Assembly (NCBI GenBank): GCA_002224055.1
Contig: AZLU01000066.1
Location: forward strand, 1 to 49,351
Length of the DNA: 49,351 nucleotides
From: Pezizomycotina sp. ARF18
Taxonomy: Eukaryota; Ascomycota
Reading direction: 5' to 3'
Below the pieces are notes generated by a model that saw nothing but the letters and a program-made list of their open reading frames with translations, ran no database searches and had not been told where the DNA came from. Positions 46,676 to 49,351 of the stretch are shown here, piece by piece; within the stretch, counting starts at the first letter, position 1; each line of letters opens with the position of its first letter. The translations under genes were made by a program, and so were the position numbers.

Positions 46676-48083
46676 GGTGTTTTTTTTTTTTTTTTTTTTT
46701 TTTTTTTGGAAAAAAGTACCGGAGAAGAGAATGTAGAAGTATTGTTGTTTTCACTACTTCCCCTTCAGTATTTTGCTACGGCCTCATTTTTTTTGTAGGA
46801 GTCTCAGGTCCCAATATACCAATTTTGCCTTGTAAAGTAAAAAAACCAAAAGCGATTCACTTATCGTTTACGAATTCACAGTAGTTTTGCGTCCGAGATT
46901 ATGATTGATATATTTATCTGATTCCTTTAATCATCTATTTTTTTTTTTTTTTTTAAAAAAAAAAACAAAAAAAAAAAAAAAAAGATAAGTAAACAAGTTT
47001 TTAAGTCCCAATACTTTTTTTTTAGCAACAATACTTTACTTACATAGCCTAGAAATTATTTTTCAATCTAGACTTGAATATGTAAATATTTTAACCCTTG
47101 ATATAAACCAATACCTCTTCGAACCCCGAAAGAGATGAATACAAATAAAATAAACTGAAGTGAAAGAAAATAGGATGATTGGTAGCGTAGCACACCAATA
47201 AGACTGGTCGGATTAACTATAGTGAGAATGGTAGGAGAACCCTTGTATCATACAGTGATAAATTTTTGAAATACAAGAAAAGAAAAGAAGCTCTATACCA
47301 TGGACATGAAAAAAAAAAAAAAAAAAAAAAAGCTCCCCTTCTGTGATAATAAAACAACCCTTTTTTTCTTTCTTTTTTTTTTTTTGGCGTAACGGTCATT
47401 ATTATAATTACTTTAATTCTTCCCCGTTATGTCCCTTGTTTAAGATGACGAGGATGTTAGATCCACAGGATATCGAACTAAAAAAAAAAAAAAAAAAAAA
47501 AGACACCAAACCAAGAAACGGAAGAGTTTAGAGAAAAGACAAAGTACAAAGAAAGAAATAATTACAAAGCTGAACATTTGAATTTGACTCCTTGGATGAA
47601 GACGCCGGCGGAATGAATCTTTTTTCCAGTCGTGAGAATGTCTAAGAAATACAAGACTATTAATTAAAAAAAGCGTATAGGTCGTGACAGAAAAAAAAAG
47701 GAAGAAAATGCTATGATGAACAAGCAGATATGTTGGAGGAAGGGCGGGCTAAAAGTGCTAAGACTGATCAGCTAAATACAACGAACTGGGTAGAAACCCC
47801 AACCATCGACCCTGTCATTTTCGTGACTATTTTTGTCGTTTTAAAATGATATAAAATGCATATATAATATATTTTGAAGAGCAAAAGGCCATAATTAAAG
47901 GTTCATAATCGAGGATACCGAACCATTAAAGCAATCAAAAAAGGAACCAAAAAAAAAAAAAAGATAAAATGGAGAAAATATGTGTGCGAAGAAAAGAAGA
48001 AAATAATGATAATAATGATGATGAGAAATATAAGTGGGAGAAAAGCCGGCGACCGTTGACGAAATGAACACTTTCGGGAGCGA
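46676..48083. other. Convergent intergenic region, AT-rich
   Basis: 3' flanks of allantoicase (+) and the histidine kinase (-). Contains a T27 run (46681-46707), a T/A run pair near 46938-46983, an A22 run near 47309 and further A runs. No gene supported. Confidence 0.5.
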
Positions 48084-49351
48084 TCACATCCCGCCGTAAA
48101 TGATGGTGCTTGCATTATTTTCCTGATCCTCGGAATACCTTGGGTCCAGTACTTGCTTGATCGTGTCTCCGAGCACTTTGAAGTCTACGGGTTTCGAGAC
48201 GTAACGCGAAAATCCGGCTGCGCACCGTTCGGCGACATCGGCCATGACGTTTGCCGAAAGGGCTATTATAGGTGTTAATTTGGCCTTGTGCTCACGCTCC
48301 CAACTTCGAATCTCAGAGCAAGCAGCAAATCCATCCTTGCGAGGCATATGGAGATCGCACTAAGACTTATGTTAGTGTTGTTTCGAATTGAAATGAAGCA
48401 GGAAAAAGAAAGGGATCAAAATATGGACCATACCAGAATTAGCCGTAATAACCGGGTGTTTTTCTTGTCACTTTTTCCACGCACTCGACTCCGTCAGAAG
48501 GCGGTTTCGACCTCTAAGCCGACACGGCCTAAAAACCTCAGCAAGACCTTCTGATTAACCCGTTATCTTCCACCAAAAGCACCCTGTGGCCTTTATTGCC
48601 AACCTCCTTTCCATATCGCTAAAGACTGCCTTCTGGCTCTCCACAACTTGTTGCGCCGTGTGCCGATACTTGTCTGTGTGAGCGTCCCTTTCCTTTCGAG
48701 GATCAAGAATACCCCAAGCGAGATGGCTTTATCGGCTTGTAGATGAACTGAATTTTCGGCCCGAGTCCTTGTGGCTTGTTGCGCCGCTCCTTCGATGATT
48801 GCAGTGCGCTGCATTGCGTCGTAAGGAGAAACAACTGTGGTCTGGCTGTGAATGACAGACTTCGTGATTGTTGTAATAAGCGATATGATTTCCGAATGGT
48901 CGACAAGGTTGATTACCGATATGCTGAAAACGACGGGATCATCTCCTGCAATTATTCCTGCATTCAGTGAAATCGTTTGCAACGGTAATTTGGCTAGGTA
49001 CGCTGCGTGGGAGCGTCATCTTAATGTGATGCGAAATAGCTATCCTGCTGTATAGTGAGATGATACTACAAGTATAGAAAATAGCGGCGGCGATAACGCT
49101 TTACCAAGCAGCGAGTCCATTGAGGATCGTTTGGACAAGCTGGGTGACGGTATAAGGTGATGGCGTGTTCTCTTTGAGCCTCTGTTGAACTTCGGCGGGT
49201 AAGGCAAAGTTCAGAGTTGACGGGTCTGGAGCCGAGGGCGGGACATTGAGAGCGGGTACGTTGGATGGGACTTTGGATATTTGCTCGGACCTGCAGACGA
49301 TGCATCTGTGGAAGCCGATACCGGGCCTTCGGAAGCGTTGATGCTTGAATG
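48084..49351 (-). CDS. Hybrid histidine kinase, C-terminal receiver region (5' part outside window)
   Basis: Two-component phosphorelay sensor; only the C-terminal region lies here. Going downstream from the right edge: NLPAEVQQ-like linker with TPSPYTVTQLVQTILNGLA; a degenerate receiver-like domain (VINLVDHSEIISLITTITKS, VVSPYDAMQRTAII) ending IQFIYKPIKPSRLG; a linker (RHTAQQVVESQKAVFSDMER); then a complete receiver domain: HRVLLVEDN (acidic pair), VLLRFLGRVGLEVETAF, CDLHMPRKDGFAACSEIRSW (phospho-acceptor Asp), LTPIIALSANVMADVAERC, FSRYVSKPVDFKVLGDTIKQ (conserved Lys), stop at 48084. Frame changes occur near 48720, 48590 and 48500; an intron probably splits the receiver near 48360-48440. Subgroup not assigned. 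Confidence 0.88.

Overview
This is nuclear DNA from a filamentous ascomycete (Pezizomycotina is the best guess). The genes carry short introns (about 60-200 nt) with fungal GT..AG borders and CTAAC/CTGAC-like branch sites. The recognisable proteins are fungal housekeeping and signalling types: TM9/EMP70, Lcp5, Ubc7, a JmjC protein, Acr2-type rhodaneses, NCS-1, Med4, Kxd1, a TFIIIC subunit, allantoicase and a hybrid histidine kinase. I see no rRNA, convincing tRNA, CRISPR array or bacterial-style operon.

Layout. 1-24.1 kb is almost entirely minus strand: a TM9/EMP70 protein running off the left edge; a small Cys-motif protein; a candidate unrecognised spliced gene (6.5-7.5 kb); a small single-pass membrane protein; Lcp5; Ubc7; a JMJD5-like JmjC protein; then an Acr2/Cdc25-type rhodanese, an unrecognised acidic protein, a short inverted-repeat element, a second Acr2-type rhodanese and a zinc-less MDR oxidoreductase. 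From 26.3 kb the plus strand carries NCS-1 and Med4, then a minus-strand membrane protein. A nearly 5 kb stretch without a recognisable gene precedes Kxd1 (+). A glycine-rich protein (-) and a TFIIIC subunit (+) are divergent. Allantoicase (+) converges on a hybrid histidine kinase (-) that runs off the right edge.

Almost every conserved gene is broken by one-base frameshifts. Where I could trace them, most are a missing base in a short homopolymer, while the residues on either side and the splice sites stay intact. Because this affects unrelated, mostly essential genes alike, uncorrected long-read error is a better explanation than pseudogenes. Gene coordinates are therefore spans over several frames, not clean reading frames. 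The window is also rich in very long A/T runs (up to 38 nt) and microsatellites, several inside introns.

The genes do not form one pathway. The most interesting local structure is the pair of Acr2-type rhodanese paralogues at 18.1-19.4 and 21.5-22.4 kb, which share a 14-nt micro-exon in the same position and phase. Between them lie an unrecognised gene and a 121-bp element with 21-bp perfect inverted ends.
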